A DNA stretch of 64,000 nucleotides from Streptomyces fulvoviolaceus (GTDB lineage: Bacteria > Actinomycetota > Actinomycetes > Streptomycetales > Streptomycetaceae), in assembly GCF_000718165.1 (NCBI RefSeq), contig NZ_JOEY01000028.1:62001-126000 (forward strand), read 5' to 3'. A program made the position numbers and the translations under genes. Under the pieces are notes generated by a model. The model was not told the origin of the DNA. It saw only the letters and a list, made by a program, of their open reading frames with translations, and made no database searches. Positions 50,101 through 59,439 of this stretch are shown piece by piece. How positions within the stretch are numbered: the first letter of the stretch is position 1; every line of letters starts with the position of its first letter.

Positions 50101-51756
50101 CTAGGTCTGGGGCGTGAGTTCGGGGCCGAGCGAGGAGAACTTCTCCTGCGACACGACCCGCTGGGGCGGCCAGGTGATGTTCTTCGGCGGCCACGTCTGG
50201 CCGGTCTTCTCCAGGAACCACGCCGGAGGTTCGTACATCGGCGGCTCGTAGCCCTCGGGCAGGGCCGTCTTCCACTCGACGCCCTGCGTCCGTTCCTCGA
50301 ACTCGTCCTTGATCGCCTTGAGCCGCTCGGGCTGGGTGAGCAGGTCGACGGCCGTCGCTGCCAGGTACTTGGCGGCGGCGAGCACGGCCGCCTGACCGGG
50401 AGCGGCCGCGGCGCAGGACGCGGTGGACCAGGTGTGCATCTTGGTGCCGATCGGGGCGAGGGCGGCGCCCATGGAGACGGTGGGCACGTTCCAGCTGATG
50501 TCGGCGACGTCCGTGGAGCCGCCGCCCATGAACACCGGGTTGGGGGCGGTGAGTTCGGCGACCTCCGCGTGCATGCCCTTCTGCGGCAGCCCCAGGGACT
50601 CCTGGAGCTCCATCGCCAACTCGTGGGCCTCGCCGCTGAATTCGGGCGCGCCGATCTGCCGCATGTTGTCGTGCATCAGCTCGGCGAAGGACCTGGAGGG
50701 CAGCTGGTTCCAGCAGGCGGAGGTGACGCGGTGCCGCACCTTCGTCTGCGAGGCCCCGGCGGCGGCCTCGGCGACGGCGATCACCTTGTCGAGCAGGACC
50801 TGGACCCGGGCGGGACTGCCTTCTCGTACGTAGTAGGAGATCTCGGCGATCTCCGGGGTCACGTTCGGGATGTCCCCGCCGTTGTTGATCACCCAGTGCA
50901 GGCGTCCGCTCGCCGCCAGGTTCTCCTCGCGCAGGAACTCCGACATCGTCGCCATCATGACTGCGGCGTCCAGCGCGCTCTTGTTGCCGAGCGGGGTGCC
51001 GCCGTGGCCGGCGACGCCGAGGAAGGTGAAGGTCACGGCCGCCATCGCGGTGTGCGAGCCCCAGCCGGTGGCGTTGGACGTCGACGGGTGCCAGTCGAGG
51101 AACGCGTCGAGACCGTCGTAGACGCCCTTGCTGACCGCGTATGTCTTGCCGATCAGCATCTCCTCGGCGGTCGAGCCGAAGAACTTCACGGTGACCGGCA
51201 GCCCGTGCCGACGCGCGGCCTGCGCGACGGCCGCCGCCGCTGCCGCTGCCGCCGTGCCGAGGGCGCTGTGGCCGCAGCCGTGGCCCGGGCCGTAGCTCGG
51301 TGCGAAGGGGTCGTGGATGTACTCGCGCGGGTCGTGGTGGCCGACGCCCTTGTGCTGTGAGAGGCCGGGCAGCGCGTCGTACTCGCCGCTGAAGCCGAGG
51401 ACGGGGCCGTCGGTGCCGTGGGAGAAGGTGGCGGTGAACGCGGTCGGGAAGCCGGCCGTGCCGAACTCAACGTCGAATCCCGCCTGTTCGAGGAAGGTCG
51501 CCTCGGCGAGGGAGGAGTTCCACTCGCGCAGGCTGAGCTCGGCGTTCTCCCAGATCTCGGAGTTGAGGCCGGTGATCCGGTCGGAGTGGTCCTTGATCCA
51601 TTCCAGTGCGGCCGTCTTGGCCGGGCTGTCCCGGGCGAGGCCGGTGGGAGCCTCGTAGTTGGACGCGGTGCGATCAGCCGAGGCTGAGGCCGCGATCGCG
51701 GGATCGGCCTCGGTGGTCGACGTGCTCTGCTCATGGTGATCGTGCAGGTCACACAC
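50101..51756 (-). CDS. M20-family amidohydrolase (AbgB-like)
   Basis: The product is 551 residues. Metal-binding and catalytic stretches include GFSGEYDALPGLSQ, GHGCGHSALG, and an STAEEM segment where M20 enzymes place the catalytic Glu. The family splits amide bonds in N-acyl amino acids and p-aminobenzoyl-glutamate. The N-terminus is an unusual His-rich, Ala/Ser-rich leader (CDLHDHHEQS) without a signal peptide. GTG 51756 is chosen because GGAGG lies five bases upstream. The gene stands alone and converges with the ABC permease. Confidence 0.88.
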   Translation of the reverse strand: MCDLHDHHEQSTSTTEADPAIAASASADRTASNYEAPTGLARDSPAKTAALEWIKDHSDRITGLNSEIWENAELSLREWNSSLAEATFLEQAGFDVEFGTAGFPTAFTATFSHGTDGPVLGFSGEYDALPGLSQHKGVGHHDPREYIHDPFAPSYGPGHGCGHSALGTAAAAAAAAVAQAARRHGLPVTVKFFGSTAEEMLIGKTYAVSKGVYDGLDAFLDWHPSTSNATGWGSHTAMAAVTFTFLGVAGHGGTPLGNKSALDAAVMMATMSEFLREENLAASGRLHWVINNGGDIPNVTPEIAEISYYVREGSPARVQVLLDKVIAVAEAAAGASQTKVRHRVTSACWNQLPSRSFAELMHDNMRQIGAPEFSGEAHELAMELQESLGLPQKGMHAEVAELTAPNPVFMGGGSTDVADISWNVPTVSMGAALAPIGTKMHTWSTASCAAAAPGQAAVLAAAKYLAATAVDLLTQPERLKAIKDEFEERTQGVEWKTALPEGYEPPMYEPPAWFLEKTGQTWPPKNITWPPQRVVSQEKFSSLGPELTPQT

Positions 51757-52033
51757 GCGCGCCTCCGGCGGTCGAGGATCGGTGCATCAGCCACGTGGAA
51801 CGTGCGAACGATCAACAACCCTGGACCGGAGACGTTGCCGGGTCAACATGCGTGCATGCCAAAGGTGTTACGCGCGGGGAGGGGAAGGCCGAGAGAGCGG
51901 GGGTCGTACCCGCGCTCGGCGGACACACCTGGACGCTGCTGCATGCCGTGGGGATGACGGACGACGGGATCGCAGCACGCGCCGCGGCGGTGTGGCCGCC
52001 CGAGCGCGGATCAGGAACGTCTGAGCGCGGTGC
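51757..52033. other. Intergenic region, no convincing gene
   Basis: This 277-bp gap holds the promoter of the M20 gene and the 3' side of the small basic protein gene. An open plus-strand frame spans it but lacks a binding site, continues antisense through the next gene and resembles nothing known. Nothing else is seen. Confidence 0.4.
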
Positions 52034-52303
52034 TCAGCGCCCGCCGAACAGCGAACGGCGCAGTCTGCGCAGCGGTGCGAAGAGCGAGACGCGACGGACT
52101 CGCGCACCCCTGTCGCTGCGGTTCTGCGTGGTGTCACGGGCGGTCAGCTCGAGCATCAGCGAGGTCGCCTCAGCCGCTTCCCGCTGCGGGACGACAGGAC
52201 CGCCCAGCACCGAGAGATGGCGGTCGAGGCGCGAACTGGTCGCGCTGCTCCCGCAAGTGATCGCAGGGACCCTCGCCCTGCTGCGCACTGTTATCTGTTC
52301 CAT
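52034..52303 (-). CDS. Small basic conserved streptomycete protein
   Basis: The product is 89 residues, starting MEQITVRSRARVPAITCGSS and ending in a strongly basic tail (RRVSLFAPLRRLRRSLFGGR). There is one cysteine and no signal peptide or membrane segment. I recall near-identical hypothetical proteins in other streptomycetes, and the sequence has good codon bias, so I treat it as real. GGGGAG lies six bases before ATG 52303. The basic amphipathic end could bind membrane or nucleic acid. The function is unknown. Confidence 0.65.
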   Translation of the reverse strand: MEQITVRSRARVPAITCGSSATSSRLDRHLSVLGGPVVPQREAAEATSLMLELTARDTTQNRSDRGARVRRVSLFAPLRRLRRSLFGGR

Positions 52304-52429
52304 GTCACTCCCCACCCGTACGAGTCCACCCGGCCCGGGCAGGGTAACCCTATCGCCACCTTGGGGCACTCGTGTATCGCGGTCACAGGATTCACCTTCC
52401 CCGTAAGGGTGTTGACGACCCCTCCTTGA

Positions 52430-53233
52430 TTACGCTCCGAATCCAACCGATTTCAGGGCGAGTTGGACAACTGGCTGAGTAGTGGGCTGCACGGAGCCCC
52501 CGTCGGGCTCGACGGTCACAGCGAGTGACGTAGCGGATTTATCGAGGCCGGAGGCGACCAAGGGCGTGTCGGCGGCGAAGAGGCCCAGGGAGCGCGGTTG
52601 CGCATCGGGGCGCATGAGCCACAGTTGGCGCACCCGGCCGCTCGGCGGCGCGCTGTATCCGCTCAGGGTGACGACCGCTTGCCCCTCCGATGCGGAAGCG
52701 ACCACCCCGATACTTCGGCCGTCGGCATCCTGGCCGGTGGTCGCACGTGCGTCCGGGGCTGCGAGAACGTGGGCGATCTCACGCGCCTGAGCCTGCTGGG
52801 CGTCCAACTTGTCCTGGGTCTCGTTGGCCTGCACGGCGAACAGCGAGGCGACGACGAGGGCCGCGGCGGCGGTGGCGGTCGCGAAGGGCACGAACAGCGG
52901 GCGCCGCTGACGCACGCGCGGCGGCGGCTGGGCTCCCCACACATGGGGCGGCAGCTGGGGTGTACGCGCGTGTGCCGGCTCCGGCTGCCGGACCGGCTCC
53001 TGCGGTGTCGCGCGTACGGCGGCCAGCACCCGGTCGCGCATCGCGGCCGGCGCCGGGGCGGCGGTGGACCAGGCGAGGCGCACGGCGTCCTCGGACAGGG
53101 TCCGTACCTCGGCGGCACACATGGCGCAGTTCTTGAGGTGCTGCTCGAAGCGGGCCCGTTCCTTGGGTTCCAGCGCGTCGAGGGCGTAGGGAGCGGCGAG
53201 GGAGTGGAGATCCCCACGGCGGAAGAGGCTCAT
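52430..53233 (-). CDS. RskA-type anti-sigma factor
   Basis: The 267-residue protein has an N-terminal zinc-binding anti-sigma domain with H-x3-C-x2-C (HLKNCAMC near residue 33), one membrane helix at about residues 110-130 (FATATAAAALVVASLFAVQA) and an extracytoplasmic RskA domain (LSGYSAPPSGRVRQLWLMRP). It would hold the ECF sigma factor inactive at the membrane until the outer domain is cleaved. Its ATG overlaps the sigma factor stop (ATGA). Confidence 0.93.
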   Translation of the reverse strand: MSLFRRGDLHSLAAPYALDALEPKERARFEQHLKNCAMCAAEVRTLSEDAVRLAWSTAAPAPAAMRDRVLAAVRATPQEPVRQPEPAHARTPQLPPHVWGAQPPPRVRQRRPLFVPFATATAAAALVVASLFAVQANETQDKLDAQQAQAREIAHVLAAPDARATTGQDADGRSIGVVASASEGQAVVTLSGYSAPPSGRVRQLWLMRPDAQPRSLGLFAADTPLVASGLDKSATSLAVTVEPDGGSVQPTTQPVVQLALKSVGFGA

Positions 53234-53844
53234 GCCACACCTCCCAGGCACTCCCGCAAGCGGGTCAGTCCGTCACGCATCCGCGTCTTCACCGTGCCCA
53301 GCGGCAAGGAGAGCCGCTCGGCCACTTCACGGTACGTGTAGCCGTCGTAGTAGGCGAGGGTGACCGACTGGCGCTGCAGCGCCGTGAGGCGGTCCAGGCA
53401 CCGGCGTACCCATTCGCGTTCGAGGCCGGCCTCGACCTCCTCGGTCACCTGGTCGAAGGCGGGGTGATGCGACCGGCGTGCCTCGCGCTGCTCGCGTTCG
53501 CCGGCCGCGCGGGCGCTGCGCACCCGGTCGACGGCCCGGCGGTGGGCGAGGGTGAGGATCCAGGAGAAGGCGCTGCCTCGTCCGGGGTCGAACTTCGCGG
53601 CGGACCGCCAGAGTTCGAGCAGCACTTCCTGGGAGACCTCCTCGGACTGCGCCGGGTCGCGCACCACGCGCCGTACGAGCCCGAACACCGGCCCGGACAC
53701 CAGTCCGTAGAGCTCCTCGAATGCCTTCTGGTCACCACCCGCCACGAGTACCAGAAGCTCGTCCGCCTCCAACTCGTCTCCCCCTCCCGCAAGGCCGCAT
53801 CTGGGACGCCGTCCCGTCCCACGAGGTATTCGCAACGAACCCAC
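53230..53844 (-). CDS. ECF (SigK-like) RNA polymerase sigma factor
   Basis: The frame gives 204 residues. Region 2 (EELYGLVSGPVFGLVRRVVR, SEEVSQEVLLELWRSAAKFD, FSWILTLAHRRAVDRVR) and region 4 (LDRLTALQRQSVTLAYYDGY, TYREVAERLSLPLGTVKTRM) are complete. The start is uncertain: GTG 53844 has GGAG directly against it, a TTG at 53835 has GGAGG eight bases before it, and a TTG at 53772 has GGGGGAG five bases before it and would remove an unusual Arg/Gly-rich leader. It is paired with RskA and divergent from the DUF4331 gene, a likely target. Confidence 0.9.
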   Translation of the reverse strand: MGSLRIPRGTGRRPRCGLAGGGDELEADELLVLVAGGDQKAFEELYGLVSGPVFGLVRRVVRDPAQSEEVSQEVLLELWRSAAKFDPGRGSAFSWILTLAHRRAVDRVRSARAAGEREQREARRSHHPAFDQVTEEVEAGLEREWVRRCLDRLTALQRQSVTLAYYDGYTYREVAERLSLPLGTVKTRMRDGLTRLRECLGGVA

Positions 53845-54004
53845 CTCCGGATGGGGTTACGGATCAGACGGCGGAAAACGCGGGTCGCCCGGCGATGAAA
53901 CAAGTTCTGCGTCGCGCCGTAAAAACGTTTGGCATTCGACCAATCCGCCCTGCCGACCGCTCCGAATCGCGTTCGTCAGGCAAGTTGGACTGAGGACGGA
54001 CGGC

Positions 54005-55537
54005 ATGACACCTATCTCCAGGAGCGGTGCGGGACGCAGGAGTCTCGCGACCGTCGTATGTGGTGCGCTGGCCGCCGGGGGGCTCGTAGCCGCCGGCGTG
54101 GCCACGCTGGAACCGGGGGCGGCCTCCGCCTCCAGCCACCGGGAAGCCCCGCTGATCTCGGGGCAACCCCAGTACGACAACACGGACGTGTACGCGTTCG
54201 TCAGCCCGGACCACCCGGACACGACGACGCTCGTCGCCAACTGGATCCCCTTCGAGGAACCGGCCGGCGGACCGAACTTCTTCCCGTTCGCCGAGGACGC
54301 GCAGTACGACCTGCACATCGACAACAACGGTGACGCGCAGGGCGAGCTGCTGTTCCGGTACACGTTCAAGACCCACACGAAGAACAAGAAGACGTTCCTC
54401 TACAACACGGGCCCGGTCACCAGCCTCGACGACCCGGACCTCAACATCACGCAGACGTACGACATCGAGCTGTTCAAGCTGCACAACCAGAAGGTCGTGT
54501 CGAAGACGAAGCTCGCGGACGACGTGCCGGTGGCACCGTCGAACGTCGGCAAGGCGTCGATGCCGGACTACGCCACGCTGCGCGACCAGGCGGTCCACGA
54601 GCTCACGAGCGGCGCCAAGACGTTCGCCGGACAGGCGGACGACCCGTTCTTCCTGGACCTGCGCGTCTTCGACCTGCTGTACGGCGGGAACCTCACCGAG
54701 GTCGGCAACGACACGCTCAAGGGCTACAACGTCAACTCGATCGCCCTGCAGGTCCCGACGGACATGATCACCGAGTCGGACGACCAGCCGATCGTGGGCA
54801 TCTGGTCGACCACCCAGCGCAAGAACGCGCAGGGGTACTACTCGCAGGTCTCACGCCTGGGCATGCCGCTGGTCAACGAGGTCGTCAACCCGATCAAGGA
54901 CAAGGACAAGTTCAACGCGTCCTCGCCGTGGGACGACGCGCAGTTCCTGAAGAACGTGACCAACCCGGAGCTGCCGAAGCTCATCGAGGCGATCTACAAG
55001 ATCAAGGCGCCGGACGAGCCGCGCAACGACCTCGTCGACGTCTTCCTGAAGGGCGTGGAGGGCCTCAACCAGCCGCCGCACGTACGGCCGGCGGAGGAGC
55101 TTCGCCTCAACACGTCGATCAAGCCGGCGGACAGCCCCAAGCGGCTGGGCGTCCTCGACGGTGACAACGCGGGCTTCCCGAACGGGCGTCGGCTCGCCGA
55201 CGACGTGATCGACGCCTCGCTGCAGGTCGTCGAGGGTGAACTGGTCGGTGCCAAGAACGACCTGGGCGACGCGGTCGACAAGAACGACAAGGACTTCGAG
55301 AAGGCCTTCCCGTACGTCGCACTGCCGACGGAGGGTTCACGCGGTCCGCTCGCCAAGGGCACGACCGAGGGCAACGACGTCCGCAACCAGCTCGGCGACG
55401 CGCTGCAGCCTGCCGGTTCCTCCGGCTCGGACAACACCACCCTGATCGCCGCCTCCGCGGGCGCCGGCGCGGCCGGCATCGCCCTCATCGGCGCCGGCCT
55501 CCTGTGGTGGCGCCGGATGCGGGACCGGGCGTACTAG
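54005..55537 (+). CDS. Secreted DUF4331 protein with C-terminal membrane anchor
   Basis: The 510-residue protein has an N-terminal signal (LATVVCGALAAGGLVAAGVA, cleavage near ASASS), then SSHREAPLISGQPQYDNTDV, the DUF4331 opening, and a C-terminal membrane helix (AASAGAGAAGIALIGAGLLWW) with a basic stop sequence RRMRDRAY. It is therefore probably held on the outer face of the membrane. The function of DUF4331 is not known. ATG 54005 is used with GAGGA upstream. It is divergent from the ECF sigma factor and begins a run of three plus-strand genes. Confidence 0.9.
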   Translation: MTPISRSGAGRRSLATVVCGALAAGGLVAAGVATLEPGAASASSHREAPLISGQPQYDNTDVYAFVSPDHPDTTTLVANWIPFEEPAGGPNFFPFAEDAQYDLHIDNNGDAQGELLFRYTFKTHTKNKKTFLYNTGPVTSLDDPDLNITQTYDIELFKLHNQKVVSKTKLADDVPVAPSNVGKASMPDYATLRDQAVHELTSGAKTFAGQADDPFFLDLRVFDLLYGGNLTEVGNDTLKGYNVNSIALQVPTDMITESDDQPIVGIWSTTQRKNAQGYYSQVSRLGMPLVNEVVNPIKDKDKFNASSPWDDAQFLKNVTNPELPKLIEAIYKIKAPDEPRNDLVDVFLKGVEGLNQPPHVRPAEELRLNTSIKPADSPKRLGVLDGDNAGFPNGRRLADDVIDASLQVVEGELVGAKNDLGDAVDKNDKDFEKAFPYVALPTEGSRGPLAKGTTEGNDVRNQLGDALQPAGSSGSDNTTLIAASAGAGAAGIALIGAGLLWWRRMRDRAY

Positions 55538-55619
55538 GAGCTCCGCTGGTCATGCGGTTCGTCTACCGCGGGCCGGTGGGGGCCGGTCGCGCAGTTCCTG
55601 CGCTGAGGCCCTGTGAACG

Positions 55620-55660
55620 GCGGATCGGGCGGCTCCTCGAAGCGGCGCCGCCCGATCCGC
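55620..55660 (+). terminator. Perfect 14-bp stem-loop behind the DUF4331 gene
   Basis: GCGGATCGGGCGGC (55620-55633) pairs exactly with 55647-55660 across a 13-base loop. It lies 83 bases past the DUF4331 stop and 111 before the TPR gene. It may be a terminator or partial attenuator. A fragment resembling the type A repeat (GGTCGCGCAGTTCC) lies at 55585-55598. Confidence 0.75.
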
Positions 55661-55771
55661 GGACTCCGGTCCATCCACCGACTGGCGCGGCCCGCTCGTA
55701 CCCATCCCCCACGGCGCGGGCCGCGCCTGCACGACACCTTCCGTGAACAGCACACTGACCGAGGAGAGGGC

Positions 55772-57661
55772 ATGCCCCGGCGTACGAACGACGGCGCACC
55801 GGCCGGCGACAACGGCGCGGATTCGACCACGCCGCCGAAGCCCACCGAGGGCCGGCCCACCGGACGAGTGGCCTCCGACCGGGCGATCGCCTCCCGGCAG
55901 GATGCAGTGGGGCGCGAAGCCGCGGGGAGCGAGTCCGCGGGGCACGGGACTGCCGAACACGGCGCAACCACGTCGACCGCCGCCGAGCGCTCCGACACCG
56001 GGCCCGAGCCCTCCGCACAGGAAACCACCAAGCGCAGGACCACGGGACGTGAGCCCGCCGGCCAAGGGGCTGCCGGAAACGGCACAACCGGACCGACTGT
56101 CGCCGAGTGCGCCGGCACCGGCCGAGAGGCCCCCGAACAGACAATCGCCGGGCACGAGCCCTCCGCACAGGAGACCGCCGCGCGCGAGACCGGGGGGCGT
56201 GACGCCGCCAAGCCGGCCAGGGGCAGGGCCCCCGAGCAGGACGCGCACCCGCAGTCCGCCCGCTCCCACACCCCTTCCGAAGTCACCCCCGACGACCAGC
56301 GTGTCGCCGCCCTCAGGCGGGTCGCGGCTGCCGGGCGGCGTTGGCGTGTGGGTCAACTCGCCGGATGCGCCGTGCTGTTGGCCGTCGCGCTGACCGCCGG
56401 GTCCATCGCTGTCGGGGCGATACGGGACGGAGGCACCGCCACGGTCGCCTCGGCGCCCGCCGCCGTCTCCCCGGGGCTCATGGCCGCCCGTGACCTCGAC
56501 GCGAGTATCACCGCGCTGCAGGCCCATCTGCGGTCCCAGCCGAAGGACTTCGGCGGCTGGGCGACCCTCGGGCTCGCGTATGTCGAGCAGGCCCGGACAA
56601 AGGGCGACCCGTCGCGGTATCCGCAGGCCGAGCAGGCTCTGAAGCGTTCCCTCGCACTGCAGCCGGACAACGAGCAGGCCCTCGCCGGCCGTGCCGCCCT
56701 CGCCGCGGCCCGGCACGACTTCAAGGACGCCCTGGCCTACGCGGACCAGGTCCTGAAGCAGAACCCCTACAGCGAACGCGCCCTGTCCTCCCGTATCGAC
56801 GCCCTCGTCGAACTCGGCCGCTACGCCGACGCGTCGAAGACCGCAGACCTCGCCGACGCCCGGCGTCCGGGTATCCCCGTCTTCACGCGCTACGCCTACG
56901 TCCACGAACTGCGCGGCGACGTCCGCACCGCCCGCGCGGTCCTGGAACAGGCCCTCGGCTCCGCCACCACCCCGGGAGACGTGGCGTACGTGGCGACCGC
57001 GCTCGGTCAACTCGCCTGGAACCAGGGCGACTACAAGACGTCCCTGACCGACTACGCCCGCGCCCTCGCCGCCGACGACACCTACCTCCCCGCGCTGGAG
57101 GGCCGCGCCCGCGCCCAGGCCGCGAGCGGCGACCGCGCCGCCGCGATCAAGGGCATGGAGGACGTCGTCTCCCGCTACCCGCTGCCCGGCCCGCTCGTCG
57201 AACTCGGTGAGCTGTACGAGGCCCGAGACGCCGAGGGCGACCAGGCGAAGGCCCGCGACCAGTACGCCCTCGTCGACGCCTGGACGGCACTCGCCCGCGC
57301 CAACGGCGTCAACGCCGACCTGGACACCGCGCTCGCGGCCGCCGACCACGGCGACAAGCAGTCCGCCCTGCGCGCCGCCCGCGCCGAGTGGGCCCGCCGC
57401 CACACCGTGCACACCGCGGACGCGCTGGCCTGGGCCCTGCACGTCAACGGCCGCGACGAGGAGGCCCTGCCGTACGCCCGGCAGGCCACCGCCACGGGCT
57501 ACCGCAACGCCGCGTTCCTCTACCACCGCGGGATCATCGAGCGCGCCACCGGCCACCCGAAGGAGGCCAGCGCCTCCCTGACCGCGGCCCTGAAGCTCAA
57601 CCCCGGCTTCTCACCCCTCGGCGCCCGCGAGGCCCGCTCGGCACTGGAGGCAGTCAAGTGA
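55772..57661 (+). CDS. Membrane-anchored tetratricopeptide-repeat protein
   Basis: The product is 629 residues. Residues 1-170 are low-complexity, rich in Ala, Gly, Glu and Thr, with an internal duplication in which GPEPSAQETTKR and GHEPSAQETAAR recur about 53 residues apart. A membrane helix follows at about 195-215 (LAGCAVLLAVALTAGSIAVG), then TPR repeats (PKDFGGWATLGLAYVEQART; YPQAEQALKRSLALQPDNEQ; KEASASLTAALKLNPGFSPL). By charge the TPR part lies outside. GAGGAGA precedes ATG 55772. Its stop overlaps the GTG of the NicO gene, so they are coupled. Confidence 0.88.
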   Translation: MPRRTNDGAPAGDNGADSTTPPKPTEGRPTGRVASDRAIASRQDAVGREAAGSESAGHGTAEHGATTSTAAERSDTGPEPSAQETTKRRTTGREPAGQGAAGNGTTGPTVAECAGTGREAPEQTIAGHEPSAQETAARETGGRDAAKPARGRAPEQDAHPQSARSHTPSEVTPDDQRVAALRRVAAAGRRWRVGQLAGCAVLLAVALTAGSIAVGAIRDGGTATVASAPAAVSPGLMAARDLDASITALQAHLRSQPKDFGGWATLGLAYVEQARTKGDPSRYPQAEQALKRSLALQPDNEQALAGRAALAAARHDFKDALAYADQVLKQNPYSERALSSRIDALVELGRYADASKTADLADARRPGIPVFTRYAYVHELRGDVRTARAVLEQALGSATTPGDVAYVATALGQLAWNQGDYKTSLTDYARALAADDTYLPALEGRARAQAASGDRAAAIKGMEDVVSRYPLPGPLVELGELYEARDAEGDQAKARDQYALVDAWTALARANGVNADLDTALAAADHGDKQSALRAARAEWARRHTVHTADALAWALHVNGRDEEALPYARQATATGYRNAAFLYHRGIIERATGHPKEASASLTAALKLNPGFSPLGAREARSALEAVK

Positions 57662-59364
57662 AGCCCCGACGGCGTCTGTTCGCCTCCGCCGGAGCCGTCC
57701 TCACGGCAGCCTGCGCGCTCGCTCTGTTCCCTTCCGGCAGCGCGAGCGCACACCCCCTCGGCAACTTCACCGTCAACCGCTACGACGGTCTCGTCGTCGC
57801 CCCCGGCGCACTCCGCGTCGACCACGTCGAGGACCTCGCCGAGATCCCGGCGACCCAGGCGAAGCCGGATATCGAGAAACTCGGCGTGACCGAGTGGGCC
57901 GGGCAGCGGTGCGAGAAGGCGGCGGAAGGCAGCAAGGTCACCGTCGACGGACGTACGGTCGCCCTCACCACGGAGAGCAGCCACGCGCGCGTGCGGCCCG
58001 GTCAGGCCGGGCTGAACACCCTCCGGGTGGAATGCCGCCTGACCGCTTCCATGCCCGAGAACAAGACCGGCACCATCGCCCTCGGCTTCCACAGCGCGGG
58101 GGCGGACTCCGGCCCCGGCTGGCGGGAGATCACCGCGCGCGGCGACCGGATGACGCTCACCGCGTCGGACGTACCGACGAAGTCGATATCGAGTGAACTG
58201 ACCAGCTATCCCCAGGAGTTGCTCTCCTCCCCCGCCGACACCGCCACCACGTCCCTGCGCGTGCGCACCGGCGGCCCGGCCCTGGTCGAGGAGCAGGGGG
58301 ACGCCCCCGCCGCCTCCGTCCTGCCCCGCGGCGCCGACCGCTGGACCCGCGCCCTGGACTCCCTGGTCGCCCGCCACGACCTCACCGTCGGCTTCGCCGC
58401 GCTCGCCCTCCTCATCGCCGTGTTCCTGGGCGCGATGCACGCGCTCGCACCGGGCCACGGCAAGACCCTGATGGCCGCGGTCGCCGCCGCCCGGGGCGGC
58501 AAGGCGCGCATGAAGGACGTCCTGCCGCTGGCCGCCTCGGTGACGGTCACCCACACGCTGGGCGTGGTCGCCCTGGGCCTCCTGGTCACGGCCGGCTCGG
58601 CGGCAGCGCCGTCCGTGATCGCGTGGCTGGGCATCTCGAGCGGCGTACTGGTGACGGTGGCAGGCCTCACGCTGCTACGCCGAGCATGGCGCAACCGAAG
58701 CCACACACACGGGCACGACCACACCCACGATCACGGGCATGCGCACGACCATGACCACCCCCATGACCACGACCACTCCCATGACCACACCCAGGCCCAG
58801 GCCCAGGCCCAGGCCCACGAAAAGATCCCCGAGCGCCCGCTGGTCCTGGTAGCCGCACACAGCCACAGCGCGCCCACGACCGACGGTCACGGCAACGCCG
58901 TACACGGTCGTGCGCACCACCACCCGCACCCTCACGACCACAGCAACCCACGACCGAACGCCGGGCACGATCACCTACGCCACACCCACGGCGGCTTCAC
59001 CCACACCCACTCCATCGCTCCCACCCTCCGCGGCACGATCCTTCTCGGCTTCGCCGGTGGTCTCGTGCCCAGTCCCTCCGCGGTCGTCGTGCTCGTCGGT
59101 GCGGCCGCCCTCGGCCAGGCCTGGTTCGGACTTCTCCTCGTCGTCGCCTACGGCGTCGGACTCGCCCTCACTCTCACCGCGGCCGGCTTCGCCGTCGTCA
59201 AGCTGGGTACCGGAGTCACCCGGGTGCTGGACAGGCGCCCCCGGCTGGCGGCGAGCCCGATGACCGCCCTGGTGCGCAGGACCGCGCCCCTGATGTCGGC
59301 GTTCGTCGTCGTGGCTCTTGGGGCCGGATTGGTGCTCAAGGGGGCGGCATCCGCACTCGGCTGA
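57658..59364 (+). CDS. NicO/RcnA-like metal transporter with signal peptide and His-rich loop
   Basis: The 568-residue protein has a signal peptide (VLTAACALALFPSGSASAHP) and a soluble outer domain of about 210 residues, then membrane spans with the NicO hallmarks FLGAMHALAPGHGKTLMAA and GGLVPSPSAVVVLVGAAALG. A long loop between the two halves carries dozens of His in HxH patterns, plus a QAQAQAQAH stretch from a tandem repeat. RcnA-type proteins export Ni2+ or Co2+; whether this larger protein transports or senses metal is not known. GTG 57658 has GGAGG six bases upstream and overlaps the TPR stop. Confidence 0.88.
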   Translation: MKPRRRLFASAGAVLTAACALALFPSGSASAHPLGNFTVNRYDGLVVAPGALRVDHVEDLAEIPATQAKPDIEKLGVTEWAGQRCEKAAEGSKVTVDGRTVALTTESSHARVRPGQAGLNTLRVECRLTASMPENKTGTIALGFHSAGADSGPGWREITARGDRMTLTASDVPTKSISSELTSYPQELLSSPADTATTSLRVRTGGPALVEEQGDAPAASVLPRGADRWTRALDSLVARHDLTVGFAALALLIAVFLGAMHALAPGHGKTLMAAVAAARGGKARMKDVLPLAASVTVTHTLGVVALGLLVTAGSAAAPSVIAWLGISSGVLVTVAGLTLLRRAWRNRSHTHGHDHTHDHGHAHDHDHPHDHDHSHDHTQAQAQAQAHEKIPERPLVLVAAHSHSAPTTDGHGNAVHGRAHHHPHPHDHSNPRPNAGHDHLRHTHGGFTHTHSIAPTLRGTILLGFAGGLVPSPSAVVVLVGAAALGQAWFGLLLVVAYGVGLALTLTAAGFAVVKLGTGVTRVLDRRPRLAASPMTALVRRTAPLMSAFVVVALGAGLVLKGAASALG

Positions 59365-59439
59365 GCTACTTTTGGGGAGAAATCGCGCGGAGTATCACGC
59401 AGAGTGGAGATTTCGCTCGGATGCGAAGAGGGGGAGCCC

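Noticed and set aside
51606..52406. Plus-strand open frame including AGVVPALGGHTWTLLHAVGM
   Set aside because: No ribosome binding site, overlaps the start of the M20 gene and the whole small basic protein gene in antisense, and has no recognisable family.
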